NCBI GenBank assembly: GCA_050251715.1
Contig: JBFWMG010000003.1
Span: forward strand, 1 to 64,000
Direction: 5' to 3'
Length of the DNA: 64,000 nucleotides
Source of the DNA: JBFWMG01 sp050251715
Lineage (GTDB): Bacteria; Desulfobacterota; Desulfovibrionia; Desulfovibrionales; Desulfovibrionaceae
Below are positions 8,526 to 16,841 of this stretch, piece after piece. How positions within the stretch are numbered: the first letter of the stretch is position 1; each line of letters opens with the position of its first letter. The notes under the pieces were generated by a model, which was not told the origin of the DNA, did not search any database, and was given only the letters and a program-made list of their open reading frames with translations. The position numbers and the translations under genes were made by a program.

Positions 8526-10487
8526 TCAGCTAACCACCTGAATTCTATTGGTGAGCATCTTAATGCCGTCCATTTCGAGGAACCGTGTCAGGTCGTGGAG
8601 GGTGAATTGGCCGTCCTCGTTCTGGTTCAGATGGAAATGGCAGAAGGACACGACGTCCTTGGGGCGTGAAATTTGGATCATGACGGTTTTACCGCAGTCT
8701 CCAGGGGGAGCGTTCAGAAAATAGGGAAGGATGGCTGCGGGGCATTCAAGAACCTCGCTGAACGGATCCTGAAGGATGTCCTTGCAGACCACGTGCTTGG
8801 TTATGTCGACGATGGCGTCGATTTCATTGGCGACTTTTTGAGAAGCGGGGATATTCTCCTTGATGTGGCGGATGATTTCTTCCTGAAGTGAGGCGATGGT
8901 CTCCTTGTCATTGTAAACGAGCGCTATGTAGAGAAAGATCAGCTTGAAGAATTTCGTTGTCAGCCATTCGTAACCACCATCACGCATGAAGTGCTGGATC
9001 ATGTCTTCTTCGGTATTGAACCATTCGTTCATGGATTGCCGTCTCATCTCGGCAAATGTGCCCCGAAGATGGACGTTTTCCGACTGCGCAACGGAATGGA
9101 AGATGTGAATGGGATTGATGCCATGGGCGTGCGCATACTTCAGGAGGGGCTTGAATACGCCCATGCTCCAGCAGAAGAAGATCATCCAGTGGATTATTTT
9201 GAAAGAATCGAGCTCCTCTTCCGACATGTCCTTTGTCGCGCGGACCGATTCCTCAATCTCGAAGACGAGTTCTCCATCATAGATGCCATAACAGCCGAAG
9301 ATCGGCCTGTATTTTGTTTGTACGTCGTACTTGGACCGGTATGGGTCTGATTCGTACTTGGAACCGGGGAGCAGCCTGATGTTGGTGGGGCAAAGGCCGT
9401 CGAAACCGATCTCAAAGGCCTCGATGAGCGTATTGAGGTGGCTCTGTGCGGATTCGCCGGGTAGTCCGATGAGAATGTCCGTATCAACGGTCATCCCTTG
9501 CGATTTGTAGTAGTTAATGTGCTTTTTAAGGCCGTGCACGGAAATGTTGCTTCGTCCCGCATGCTTCAGTACCTCAGGGTCTGTCGATTGAATGGCGATA
9601 TAGCCCGATTTGTCATTCAGGATGCGGGCGATTTCAATGTTCCTGTCGCTTGTGTTTTTCGCATGCCAGACGGTTACGTGAAGAGGATAGCCGCGCCTGT
9701 CCATGACCTCACGCACCTTCTTCGCTATTTCGATGTCGCGGTGGAGCATGCCGAAGTTCGCATCACAGAATATCCAGCTGGCCTGCCCCGCACAATGTTC
9801 CGCAATGTAGTCTATTTCCTTGAAGACGACTTCGAGATCCCTCTGTTTCACTTTTGATAAAGCGGCGATCCCCCATGTGCAGTAAGCGCACCCGAACGGG
9901 CACCCTCTGTTTGTTTCCAGCAGGGGAATCATCTCGGGGGTGGCGAGAAACGGGTCGAGCAAGCCGGAAAGGTAGGGACTAGGGACATCAATGGTTGCCG
10001 GAGATTTCTTGTAGTTGGTGGAGGTGTAGCGCAGGCTTCCTTTTTGCAATGTGGCGCAGCCGGGAGGCACGTTGCCGTGGTCTCCCGCAAGCACGTTCCC
10101 GACCAGGGCTGAAAAGGGTTCTTCCCCTTCAAAAGGGATATAGTAGTTCAAATCTGTATTCTTTGTGAGGTACCGCAACAGTCCTTCGTCGTCAGGCCTG
10201 ATATGCGGTCCGCCCATGACGGTGATGACAGACGGATTCCTCTTCCGAGAAAGCTTGAGCATGGTCATGTTGAGATTCGTATTCCAGCTGTAATTGCTCA
10301 AGCCGATCAAGTCGGGAGGCGAATCGTTTATCGCATCTTGTAACTGTAGTGGATGTTTGAACAGAGTTACATCAACCGCCTTCCCATGGTCATGGATGGT
10401 TTTAGCGGCAACGTATGCAATGTTCAACGGGATGACGTAGTTTGTCTTTATGGTGTCGTAGACGAGGTCGGCGAGGTATATTTTCAT
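8526..10487 (-). CDS. B12-binding-domain radical SAM protein
   Basis: This 653-residue protein opens with a cobalamin-binding-like Rossmann domain (about 1-130, with MGGPHIRPDDE at about 91-101), followed by a radical SAM core with CPFGCAYC (Cys196, Cys200, Cys203) that would hold a 4Fe-4S cluster. A long, less conserved helical C-terminal half follows. It matches the class that includes B12-dependent methylases, oxidoreductases and tailoring enzymes; the exact reaction cannot be read from the sequence. Its base composition and codon choice are clearly AT-richer than its neighbours, and a dead transposase lies just upstream, so recent horizontal acquisition is likely. It is the only gene on its transcript apart from a possible link to the small peptide gene at 11139-11243. 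Confidence 0.85.
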   Translation of the reverse strand: MKIYLADLVYDTIKTNYVIPLNIAYVAAKTIHDHGKAVDVTLFKHPLQLQDAINDSPPDLIGLSNYSWNTNLNMTMLKLSRKRNPSVITVMGGPHIRPDDEGLLRYLTKNTDLNYYIPFEGEEPFSALVGNVLAGDHGNVPPGCATLQKGSLRYTSTNYKKSPATIDVPSPYLSGLLDPFLATPEMIPLLETNRGCPFGCAYCTWGIAALSKVKQRDLEVVFKEIDYIAEHCAGQASWIFCDANFGMLHRDIEIAKKVREVMDRRGYPLHVTVWHAKNTSDRNIEIARILNDKSGYIAIQSTDPEVLKHAGRSNISVHGLKKHINYYKSQGMTVDTDILIGLPGESAQSHLNTLIEAFEIGFDGLCPTNIRLLPGSKYESDPYRSKYDVQTKYRPIFGCYGIYDGELVFEIEESVRATKDMSEEELDSFKIIHWMIFFCWSMGVFKPLLKYAHAHGINPIHIFHSVAQSENVHLRGTFAEMRRQSMNEWFNTEEDMIQHFMRDGGYEWLTTKFFKLIFLYIALVYNDKETIASLQEEIIRHIKENIPASQKVANEIDAIVDITKHVVCKDILQDPFSEVLECPAAILPYFLNAPPGDCGKTVMIQISRPKDVVSFCHFHLNQNEDGQFTLHDLTRFLEMDGIKMLTNRIQVVS

Positions 10488-10644
10488 TTGAAAACCCTGC
10501 TTGGTGGATATGAATTGTCAGTATACCTAAACTATTATGTAATCTCGTGCAATGTGTAATAACTTCATGCACAGGGACATGTGGCGGAAAGCGGATGGAG
10601 AATATAGGAACAAGGGCAACCGTGGGGGAAAGCTGTTGAGGGGG

Positions 10645-10960
10645 CTATCCATGCTCAAGGGCATTGCCGCTGCCAGGCAGGAGACCCTGTGGTTGCTGAA
10701 GAATGGATGACGCGTGTCTTGGCGACCTCAGCCGTAGACCCTTGCGGGAAAGTCTCCCGTTGTCATCCTCGAAACAGGCCAGCTGCGGGGCCGGAACTTT
10801 GCCGTGTCTGGATGGGCGGGGACAGGCCAAACGCCTGTCCCGAAGGCTTCCACAAAGGCCTCGGCCATGCCGTTGCTCTTTGCCATGAGCGGTTCGGATC
10901 CCGGCGCATTCGCAACAGGCTGCATACGCCGCGAACGAACGGCATGGTGGATCGCATCAT
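10645..10960 (-). pseudogene. Remnant of an IS3-family transposase (OrfB C-terminus)
   Basis: The minus strand at about 10850-10893 reads AKSNGMAEAFVEAF, matching the conserved SNGMAEAFVKT stretch of the IS3-type DDE integrase core. About 80 bases further on, in another frame (about 10700-10770), it reads FEDDNGRLSRKGLRLRSPR, matching the terminal WFxDYNxxHPHxxLxxRSPREF motif. The two parts are out of frame and the rest of the element is gone. It is a decayed insertion-sequence fossil. No terminal inverted repeats were found. Confidence 0.65.
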
Positions 10961-11015
10961 GTCGACGGCCCGAGGCAAGTATGCCTGCTTCGCCAGCCAT
11001 GCCGATTCAAATGCA

Positions 11016-11044
11016 AGAGCCAACGGGTTGCCCCGTTGGCTCTT
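11016..11044. terminator. Bidirectional terminator hairpin
   Basis: A perfect 12-bp stem (11016-11027 with 11032-11043) encloses a short loop with a T run on the plus side and an A-rich start. It lies about 95 bp downstream of the small Cys-peptide gene (minus), and would largely separate that gene from the radical SAM gene. Confidence 0.75.
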
Positions 11045-11138
11045 TGTGTGCAATTTTTAAGGGAATCACAAGGCGTTGAAGGGCAGCCGCCCATCAACCG
11101 ACGTGGAACCCTGTGCAAAATGTCTTGCGGCGCCACAA

Positions 11139-11243
11139 CTAGTTCGCCGCGTCCTTTGCCTCGTCGTCGCGCTCTTCGGGCAGCTCGCAGCTGTCGTCCG
11201 CGCCGCAGGTCCAGCAGGGACCGGGGAAATCCATATTTGCCAT
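11139..11243 (-). CDS. Small Cys-containing acidic peptide (34 aa)
   Basis: A short frame encodes 34 residues starting MANMDFPGPCWTCGADD. Three cysteines sit in CWTC-GADDS-C at residues 10, 13 and 19, and the tail is strongly acidic. The ATG has an excellent AAGGAG site 7 bases upstream, a Fur-box-like palindrome lies 24 bp before the start, and a hairpin lies downstream, so all the parts of a real monocistronic gene are present. Function is unknown. Possibilities are a metal-binding or redox peptide, a regulator made under iron limitation, or a substrate of a radical SAM enzyme, given the neighbour at 8526-10487. That last link is speculative because a terminator separates them. Confidence 0.65.
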   Translation of the reverse strand: MANMDFPGPCWTCGADDSCELPEERDDEAKDAAN

Positions 11244-11266
11244 GACCGTGCTCCTTGTATTGAGAG

Positions 11267-11281
11267 TGAGAGTTGTTATCA
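11267..11281 (-). promoter_or_regulatory. Fur-box-like operator
   Basis: The 15-bp site reads TGATAACAACTCTCA on the minus strand. It has the 7-1-7 layout TGATAAC-A-ACTCTCA, matching the Fur consensus TGATAAT-N-ATTATCA at 11 of 14 arm positions. It lies immediately upstream of the small peptide gene. Iron control is inferred. Confidence 0.45.
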
Positions 11282-11690
11282 ACTTGTGTCATGGTAAATA
11301 ACCACGCCGGGCCAGGCGTCAAGACGGGAATGGAAAATATTTTCAGCGGCGGCGTGGCCGGGCCAGGCAGGCGGGCATGGCCGGGGCAGGCAGGCGGGCA
11401 TGGCCGGGGCAGGCGACGGTTCCCAAGCGCCCGCTGCGCACACGCTGCCCGCGCCCCCATGGGATGGCGAGGACGTCCCACTGGATGCTGCGGGCGGACG
11501 CCTGCTCGTGCGGGCGGGGGGCATGCCTGCGTTTCAGCCGGATACGCCCAACGCACGTCCGCCGCCGTGTCGCCGCGTTGCAATGGCGGGCCAGAGAGGA
11601 TAGGTTTGCGACCGTTGCGCCCGGTGCGAACGATACGAGGGGCGCGGGCGGCGCGGCATACACGGCGCGGGCCGCATACAGGGAGCGTGG
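11282..11690. other. GC-rich intergenic region upstream of cbiK
   Basis: About 400 bp without a supportable gene. It includes the short tandem repeat at 11368-11415. No cobalamin-riboswitch-like B12 box was recognised upstream of cbiK. Confidence 0.5.
11368..11415. repeat. 23-bp tandem repeat, two copies plus a partial
   Basis: A GC-rich 23-bp unit beginning CAGGCGGGCATGGCCGGGGC starts at 11368 and again at 11391; a third, truncated copy starts at 11410. The unit contains GGCATGGCC-like symmetry. It is too short and too GC-biased to be a CRISPR. Confidence 0.8.
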
Positions 11691-12506
11691 ATGAAGCAGG
11701 GGATCGTGCTGGCCGCCTTTGGGGCCGGGAATGACGAAGCGCAGCGGGTGCTGCACGGATTCGGGGCGCGGGTGTGCGCCGCGTTTCCCGGCGTGCCGGT
11801 GCGGTGGGCGTTCACCTCGGGCGTTATCCGCACGCGGCTGGCGGACGAGGGGCGCAAGACCGACTCCGTGAACAAGGCGCTGCAAAAGATGTGGTACGAA
11901 AAATTCACCCATGTGGTGGTGCAGTCGCTGCATGTGGTGCCTGGCCGGGAATACAATGATTTGCTGGACGATGCGCGGGCGCTTGCCTCGAATGCGTCCC
12001 AGGATGGCGAACCGGGAACCATGCGCTTTGCCCGTGTCGGGGTGGGTGCGCCGCTTCTGGCCAGCGAGGCGGACGTGGACCGGGTCGCCGACGCCGTGGT
12101 GCGGCATGTCCCGGCGGCGCGGCGTCCCGACGAAGCGGTGCTGCTCATGGGGCACGGCACCCGCCACCAGGGCGATGCGCAATACGGGCTCCTGTCGCGG
12201 GCCATCACCTGCCGCGACCCCAATATCTTCATCGGCACCATGGACGGCGCGGTCACCATCAAGGACATCATCCCCCGGCTCCTTGCCGCCGGGGTGCGGC
12301 GGGCCTACCTGCTGCCGCTGCTGGCCGTGGCCGGGGCGCACGTGCGTCGCGACATGGCCGGCACGGGCTCGGATTCGTGGGCATCGCAGCTTGTGGCGGC
12401 GGGTATCGCGTGCACGCCCGTGCTCAAGGGCGCTGCCGAATACGAGGGTTTTGCCGCCATCTGGATCGACCATTTGCACGAGGCGGTGGCCGCGATTGCG
12501 CCCTAA
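11691..12506 (+). CDS. cbiK: Sirohydrochlorin cobaltochelatase, cytosolic CbiK type
   Basis: This 271-residue class II chelatase inserts Co2+ into sirohydrochlorin in the anaerobic cobalamin pathway. Key segments are LMGHGTRHQGDAQYG (catalytic His155) and LLPLLAVAGAHVRRDMAG (metal-binding His217), in the relative spacing of Salmonella CbiK His145/His207. The N-terminus (MKQGIVLAAFGAGND) has no signal peptide, so this corresponds to the cytoplasmic rather than the periplasmic paralogue known in desulfovibrios. A GGGAG ribosome site precedes the ATG. No other cobalamin gene adjoins it, so it is transcribed alone or with an upstream promoter in the GC-rich gap. Confidence 0.93.
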   Translation: MKQGIVLAAFGAGNDEAQRVLHGFGARVCAAFPGVPVRWAFTSGVIRTRLADEGRKTDSVNKALQKMWYEKFTHVVVQSLHVVPGREYNDLLDDARALASNASQDGEPGTMRFARVGVGAPLLASEADVDRVADAVVRHVPAARRPDEAVLLMGHGTRHQGDAQYGLLSRAITCRDPNIFIGTMDGAVTIKDIIPRLLAAGVRRAYLLPLLAVAGAHVRRDMAGTGSDSWASQLVAAGIACTPVLKGAAEYEGFAAIWIDHLHEAVAAIAP

Positions 12507-12876
12507 GGAAGGAGGGTTCAAGCGTCCATGCGGGTTGCGGGCTATTTGCCACTATTTTGCTAGCAAATGTCCGTGTTGCGGCTTTGTGACAAAAGAAAAA
12601 ATTGGACTATTCTTCAGTTATTCGTCGAAAAGCATGACTTTGCCTGTGGAAAACTATTTTGCACACATGTGCACATGATTGTGCTTGACACCCCGCAGCC
12701 TTTGCCTGGCCTCTGTTGGCAGGATTTGTTGTACTGCCTAGTAATCTGAGTTGTATATAATATTTCAGTATGTTATCTGTGTTTGCTGCCTTGGGAAAAC
12801 ATGTGAGTCGCCCCCTGGTAAGCAACCTCTTTTCACGCCTTGCCCGGAGCGTCGCAACGCTGTATTCCTTCACCCC
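12507..12876. promoter_or_regulatory. AT-rich region upstream of the DnaA-like gene
   Basis: This 370-bp gap is markedly AT-richer than its surroundings. It contains a perfect palindrome TTTGCTAGCAAA (12556-12567), two DnaA-box matches (12645-12665) and a TATAAT hexamer at 12756-12761 that could be the -10 of the dnaA-like gene. The combination resembles an initiator-gene control region or a minor origin. Only two boxes are visible, so a chromosomal origin is not established. Confidence 0.45.
12645..12665. promoter_or_regulatory. Two adjacent DnaA-box matches
   Basis: TGTGGAAAA (12645-12653, box on the minus strand) and TTTTGCACA (12657-12665, plus strand) both fit the consensus TTWTNCACA. 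They face each other three bases apart. Autoregulation of the downstream dnaA-like gene is the simplest reading. Confidence 0.5.
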
Positions 12877-14295
12877 ATGGACAGAGAGTGGGCATCAATC
12901 GTCGATATTCTGCGAAAAACCGTGAATCCGGGCCTGTTTCAGGTCTGGATCAAACCCTTGGACGCCTCTATCCAGGGGGATCGGCTCACCCTTTTCGCAC
13001 CCAATCCCTTTGTCGCCACATGGGTGCGCGACAGACTCACGACCGCCATTCTCGAAGCCGCGGGCGTTGCCCTGGGGCGCACCATGAAATTGACCGTGGA
13101 AACCCGCCACAACGGCGATTCCCGCACCGGTGGGCGCTCCGTGGCCGCGCCCGCCCAGCCGCGCGCCGCAGCCCCCGCGCCCCAGGCCGCGCCAGCGGGC
13201 GGGAACCGCATCAGCGCCACCGAACAGTGCGGCCTGCCCATTGAACCCGTTGGTGGCCGCAGACTGACCCTTGGCCCCACGTGGCGGTTCTCTTTTGATG
13301 ATTTCGTGGTCGGCCCGTGCAACGAACTGGCCTATGCGGCCATGCGCGGCCTGTGCCACCAGACCTTGTGCTCGGATCAGCTGTTCCTCAGCTCCCAGCC
13401 GGGCCTGGGCAAGACGCACCTTTTGCAGGCCGTCGGGCGGCAGCTGTGCGACCTGAGCAACCTGCAATCCACCCACATCGTCTATCTTTCGGCGGAAGAG
13501 TTCGCCAACCAGTGGATCATGGCCCTCAAGTCGGGCAAGACCACCGAGTTCAAGGCCAAGTTCCGCGAGGGCGTGGACGTGCTGCTCATGGAGGACGTGC
13601 ATTTCTTCCAGGGCAAGCAGAAGATGCAGGATGAACTGCTCTCCACGCTCAAGGCGTTGCGGGCAAAGGGCGCCAAGGCGGTCTTCACCAGCTCGTTCCT
13701 GCCGCGCGAAATCCGCGATGTGGATTCGCAGCTCGCCTCGCGGTTCTGCTCGGGGTTCCAGGCCGTGCTCGACCGGCCCGACTTCGCCACGCGCAAGCGC
13801 ATCGTGGAGGCCAAGGCGCGCACCTTCCAGGTCATCCTGCCCGAGGACGTGACCAACCTGCTGGCCGACCGCGTCAACAGCGACATCCGCCAACTGGAGA
13901 GCTGCCTGCAGAACCTGGTGCTCAAGGCCCGCCTGCTCAACCGCGCCATCACCATGGACATGGCCATGCAGGTGGTGGGGGATTTCGCGCCCGACGAGGC
14001 GCTGCTTGGGTTGGAGGACATTGTGGACTACGTGTGCCGCATCTACGGCATCACCCGCATGCAGCTGTGTTCCAAAAGCCGTCGCCGCGAGATCGTGCTG
14101 GCGCGCAACACCGCATTTTTCCTGGCGCGCAAGCATACCTCCCTGTCCCTCAAGGACATCGGCGACACCTTCAACCGCCGCCATTCCACCGTGCTCAAGG
14201 GCATCAGCAACGTGGAACGCGAGGTGAACCTGGAAACGCCCCTGGGCCGCCAGCTCATCCGCACCATGGACATGGTGCGGCGGCCCGGCAGGTAG
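12877..14295 (+). CDS. DnaA-family replication initiator protein (divergent)
   Basis: This 472-residue protein has the four DnaA domains. There is an N-terminal interaction domain (1-75), a Pro/Ala-rich linker (about 85-115), an AAA+ core with Walker A QPGLGKTH (174-181), sensor and Arg-finger region (SRFCSGFQAVLDRPD), and a C-terminal DNA-binding helix-turn-helix. Two normally invariant spots differ: Walker B reads LLMEDVHFF instead of the usual LLIDDIQFL, and the DNA-binding signature reads RRHSTVLKGI instead of the usual DHTTVLHAC-type motif. No dnaN or gyrB follows; a terminator does. It could be the chromosomal DnaA in an unusual location, but the changes favour a second, DnaA-like paralogue. 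An upstream extension of the frame is possible; this ATG gives the normal N-terminus. Confidence 0.88.
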   Translation: MDREWASIVDILRKTVNPGLFQVWIKPLDASIQGDRLTLFAPNPFVATWVRDRLTTAILEAAGVALGRTMKLTVETRHNGDSRTGGRSVAAPAQPRAAAPAPQAAPAGGNRISATEQCGLPIEPVGGRRLTLGPTWRFSFDDFVVGPCNELAYAAMRGLCHQTLCSDQLFLSSQPGLGKTHLLQAVGRQLCDLSNLQSTHIVYLSAEEFANQWIMALKSGKTTEFKAKFREGVDVLLMEDVHFFQGKQKMQDELLSTLKALRAKGAKAVFTSSFLPREIRDVDSQLASRFCSGFQAVLDRPDFATRKRIVEAKARTFQVILPEDVTNLLADRVNSDIRQLESCLQNLVLKARLLNRAITMDMAMQVVGDFAPDEALLGLEDIVDYVCRIYGITRMQLCSKSRRREIVLARNTAFFLARKHTSLSLKDIGDTFNRRHSTVLKGISNVEREVNLETPLGRQLIRTMDMVRRPGR

Positions 14296-14313
14296 CGCCG
14301 TTCCCAACCGCGC

Positions 14314-14340
14314 ATAAAAAAAACCTCCTTGCGGAGGTTT
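14314..14340. terminator. Hairpin after the DnaA-like gene
   Basis: An A run and an 8-bp stem (14321-14328 with 14333-14340) with a 4-nt loop. The U run is on the minus strand, so it would also stop transcripts coming from the right. It is fused directly to a dispersed repeat that starts at 14341. Confidence 0.75.
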
Positions 14341-14580
14341 CAGGCTGCTGACAACCCGCCATCTATCCCTGCTGTTTTTTTTCGAAGCCTTGCGGCTCAC
14401 GGCGTCGGCTGAACCGCCCTCCATGTCCTCGTCCACATACAACGAGGCCGCCCGCCTGGGGAACTCGCGTGTCCCTCCCGTATCCACCCCCAGCCAGCCG
14501 TCCGCCTGGGGAACTCGCCTGTCCCAACCGTATCCACCTCTCCAGCCAGCAGTTTTTGGGGAAAGAGAGAGAAGAGAGGA
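14341..14580. repeat. Dispersed intergenic repeat, copy A
   Basis: About 240 bp starting CAGGCTGCTGACAA and ending AGTTTTTGGGGAAAGAGAGA. It matches the segment 33221-33469 over its whole length with scattered substitutions. Its first 60 bp also resemble 27082-27145. It contains an internal near-duplicate of about 48 bp starting CCGCCTGGGGAACTCG. All three copies sit directly behind a hairpin whose sequence differs from copy to copy. No coding content. Confidence 0.8.
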
Positions 14581-14620
14581 GGAGGGGCCGGGGCTTTGTC
14601 TGCACGCTGATACCTCCTTG

Positions 14621-15379
14621 CTACACCACGGCCAGTTCCATGTCCCCCCACACCGCAAGCTCGCCGCCGCACTGGGCCAGCACGCCCGCTATGGCGCCCT
14701 TGGGCGCGGCGGCGGCCAGTTCCTTGGCGCGGGCCAGCACCTTGTTCAAGTCCTTTTTCCCTTTGACGATATTGCACAGGGCCGTGGCCGCCGCATCCGC
14801 ATAGGCGCCGCTTGCGCCGCGCACCACCACCAGGTCGCCCTGGCCCAGGCTGAGCGAATGGCCGATCACGGCGGAGGAGGCGCACACGGAGCAGGGGAAG
14901 TCGCGCGGGCCAAGGCGCAGGCCCAGCACCACCTCCTGGGCGGGGTCGGGCAAAAGGCCGATGACGCGTTCGCGGGTGGAGCAAAGAAAAAGGTCGCCGC
15001 CGTTTTCCACAAGCACGTTGGGGCTGGAGGGCGCAAGGGCGTGGGCCACGCGTTCGGCCACGGCCCCGGCCACGGCGGCCATGGGCCCCACGTGGCAGGC
15101 CGCTCCCGCAGCCGCCATGTCGCGCGCGATTTCCGGCGCGGTGGGCGGCACGGGCACGGGCGCGAGGCTGTAGCCAAAGGCGGGCGCCAGCAGCATGTAG
15201 GCCTTCAGTTCGCCGCGCAGGCGGTTGACCACATCCAGCGCCGCGCCGCTCAGGTCGCGTTCGGCGGTTATCCACAGGTCGGTCTGCTCCACCACCACCT
15301 GAAAGGCCACTTCGCCGGGTCTGGGAACGCAGGCGCGGCGGTAGGCGCGGTCGCAGTCGTTATGCGGGGCAAGGGGCAT
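14621..15379 (-). CDS. UPF0280 / ApbE-like family protein
   Basis: This 252-residue protein matches the UPF0280 family of ApbE-superfamily proteins. Landmarks are the run VGPMAAVAGAVAERVAHAL, NVLVENGGDLFL, and CSVCASSAVIGHSLSLG, with a terminal GGELAVWGDMELAVV. ApbE relatives handle flavin (FMN transfer); UPF0280 members have no settled function. It starts after AGGAG, 26 bp beyond the stop of the LPP20-like gene, so it is probably the last gene of the operon 19031 to 14621. No secretion signal is evident. Confidence 0.85.
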   Translation of the reverse strand: MPLAPHNDCDRAYRRACVPRPGEVAFQVVVEQTDLWITAERDLSGAALDVVNRLRGELKAYMLLAPAFGYSLAPVPVPPTAPEIARDMAAAGAACHVGPMAAVAGAVAERVAHALAPSSPNVLVENGGDLFLCSTRERVIGLLPDPAQEVVLGLRLGPRDFPCSVCASSAVIGHSLSLGQGDLVVVRGASGAYADAAATALCNIVKGKKDLNKVLARAKELAAAAPKGAIAGVLAQCGGELAVWGDMELAVV

Positions 15380-15405
15380 GGGCGGCTCCTGGGGATCGGG
15401 TACGG

Positions 15406-16827
15406 TCAGAAGACGACAACCACCTTGAGCTGGTCAAGGACATTGTCGGGCAGGCCGGACAGCGCCTGCACGGTGGCGGCGTCTTCCTGGGACAGGGCCA
15501 GGGCGCCGTTCTTGCCCGGCGCGAGGCTCGCGGCCTTGACCGTGAGGGGGAGCGGTCCGGCGGCGTCGCTTTGCTGGGCCTGGGCCAGATTGCGGTAATA
15601 ACGCACGTAGCCGCGCGTGGCGGCCTGGGCCGTGTCCGCGCCTGGGCCGGGGTAGAGCCTGCCTGCCGGGCCAAAGAGTTCGGGCTTGAGGTTGGGCTGA
15701 AAACCGAGGTCGCGGGCGTCCACCACCAGCCCGGTATACCCCACCTTGGCCACGGCTGCCTGGGCGGCTGCCTGGGCAGCGGCCTGGGCCGCGTGTTGTG
15801 TCGCGGCCGCCGCGGTCTGGCTTGCGATGGCCGCGCCCGAGGGCGGCCCCTGGGACAGGGTGGCGGCGGCCGGGGATTCCAGCGCGAACCCCGCGCCCGG
15901 CGCGGCAACCGCAGGGGGCAGGGCGGATGCCGCACCCGTGGCGGCCAGCACGGCCAGGCGTCCGTTTTCCTCCTCCACGGCGGCCAGTCGGTTGGCCAGC
16001 GCCGCAAGCTTGTCCGCAAGCGCCTCCATGCTGGCCCTGTCCTGGGTGGCCATGACCATTTGTCCCGCCGTGTCCGGTGTGCCGGACGCGGGTTGGTGCG
16101 CGGCGCGGGCATGGACGGCGGCGCGTTCGGCTTGCAGCGCGGCGATGGTCGCGTCCAGCCGGTTGTGGAGTTGCTGGTTTTCGTTGTGCAGCAGGGCGAA
16201 GCGCTCCTCCAGGGTTTGGAGGCGGTGGCCGAGCAGGGCGATCTGGTTTTGCGTACCCGCGCCGGAGGGCGACCCCTCGATCTGGGCGGTCGCGTTGCGG
16301 TCCGTCTGCGCCGGGAGCGCGAGCAGGGTTTCGGCCAATGGCCCGGTCAGCGCTATGCTGACCACGGCCTGCCATGATCCGTCGCGCAGGGGATGGGTGG
16401 CGTCCACGGTGGAGCCTTGCAGCGCGCCGGACACGCGCGAGGCCACGGTGTCGCTCTGCACGATGAAGTTGGCCACCGTGGTGGCGGAATCCACATGCAC
16501 CTGGCCGATGACTTCGAGGAGATTGCGCCGGGCGTCGAGGATGGCGGCGCGCTCGGCCATGTAGCGGGCGCGGGCCGGATCGCGTTCGTCCGTGGGCGGC
16601 ACGCCGATGCCCGTGGCCGTGGCCCGCATGGTCTGCCAATCGATGAGCCCGAAATGCCCCACGGCCTCGGTGGCGGTCTGAACGGCGCTGCCCGCGCTTC
16701 CCGCCGGGACGCCCTGGGCCGCCAGCACGGGGAGCGCAAGCAGCGGCGCGCACACCAGCAGGCCCAGCAGGAGATACGGCAGGGGGCGCGGCACGGATGC
16801 GGCGCGCAGGGATTTCAGAAAACGCAT
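15406..16827 (-). CDS. LPP20-like envelope protein with coiled coils
   Basis: This 473-residue exported protein has an N-terminal signal/anchor (about 15-37). An LPP20-type domain at about 60-175 shows ARYMAERAAILDARRNLLEVI and DSATTVANFIVQSDTVASRV, as in flagellar or envelope LPP20 lipoproteins. The middle (about 195-240 and 265-290) is heptad-rich coiled coil, followed by a low-complexity Ala/Gln stretch. The C-terminal about 110 residues (YTGLVVDARDLGFQPNL) resemble the second domain of large LPP20 proteins. It lacks a lipobox Cys. It lies 14 bp after the CsgG-like gene and is probably its functional partner in the cell envelope. Confidence 0.75.
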   Translation of the reverse strand: MRFLKSLRAASVPRPLPYLLLGLLVCAPLLALPVLAAQGVPAGSAGSAVQTATEAVGHFGLIDWQTMRATATGIGVPPTDERDPARARYMAERAAILDARRNLLEVIGQVHVDSATTVANFIVQSDTVASRVSGALQGSTVDATHPLRDGSWQAVVSIALTGPLAETLLALPAQTDRNATAQIEGSPSGAGTQNQIALLGHRLQTLEERFALLHNENQQLHNRLDATIAALQAERAAVHARAAHQPASGTPDTAGQMVMATQDRASMEALADKLAALANRLAAVEEENGRLAVLAATGAASALPPAVAAPGAGFALESPAAATLSQGPPSGAAIASQTAAAATQHAAQAAAQAAAQAAVAKVGYTGLVVDARDLGFQPNLKPELFGPAGRLYPGPGADTAQAATRGYVRYYRNLAQAQQSDAAGPLPLTVKAASLAPGKNGALALSQEDAATVQALSGLPDNVLDQLKVVVVF

Positions 16828-16841
16828 GGCATGCTCCGGTT

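Noticed and set aside
11368..11415. CRISPR array
   Set aside because: Only two and a bit head-to-tail 23-bp copies without spacers; no cas genes.
12507..12876. Chromosomal replication origin
   Set aside because: Only two DnaA boxes are visible and no dnaN, gyrB or similar origin-linked gene is near, so it is kept only as a possible regulatory region.
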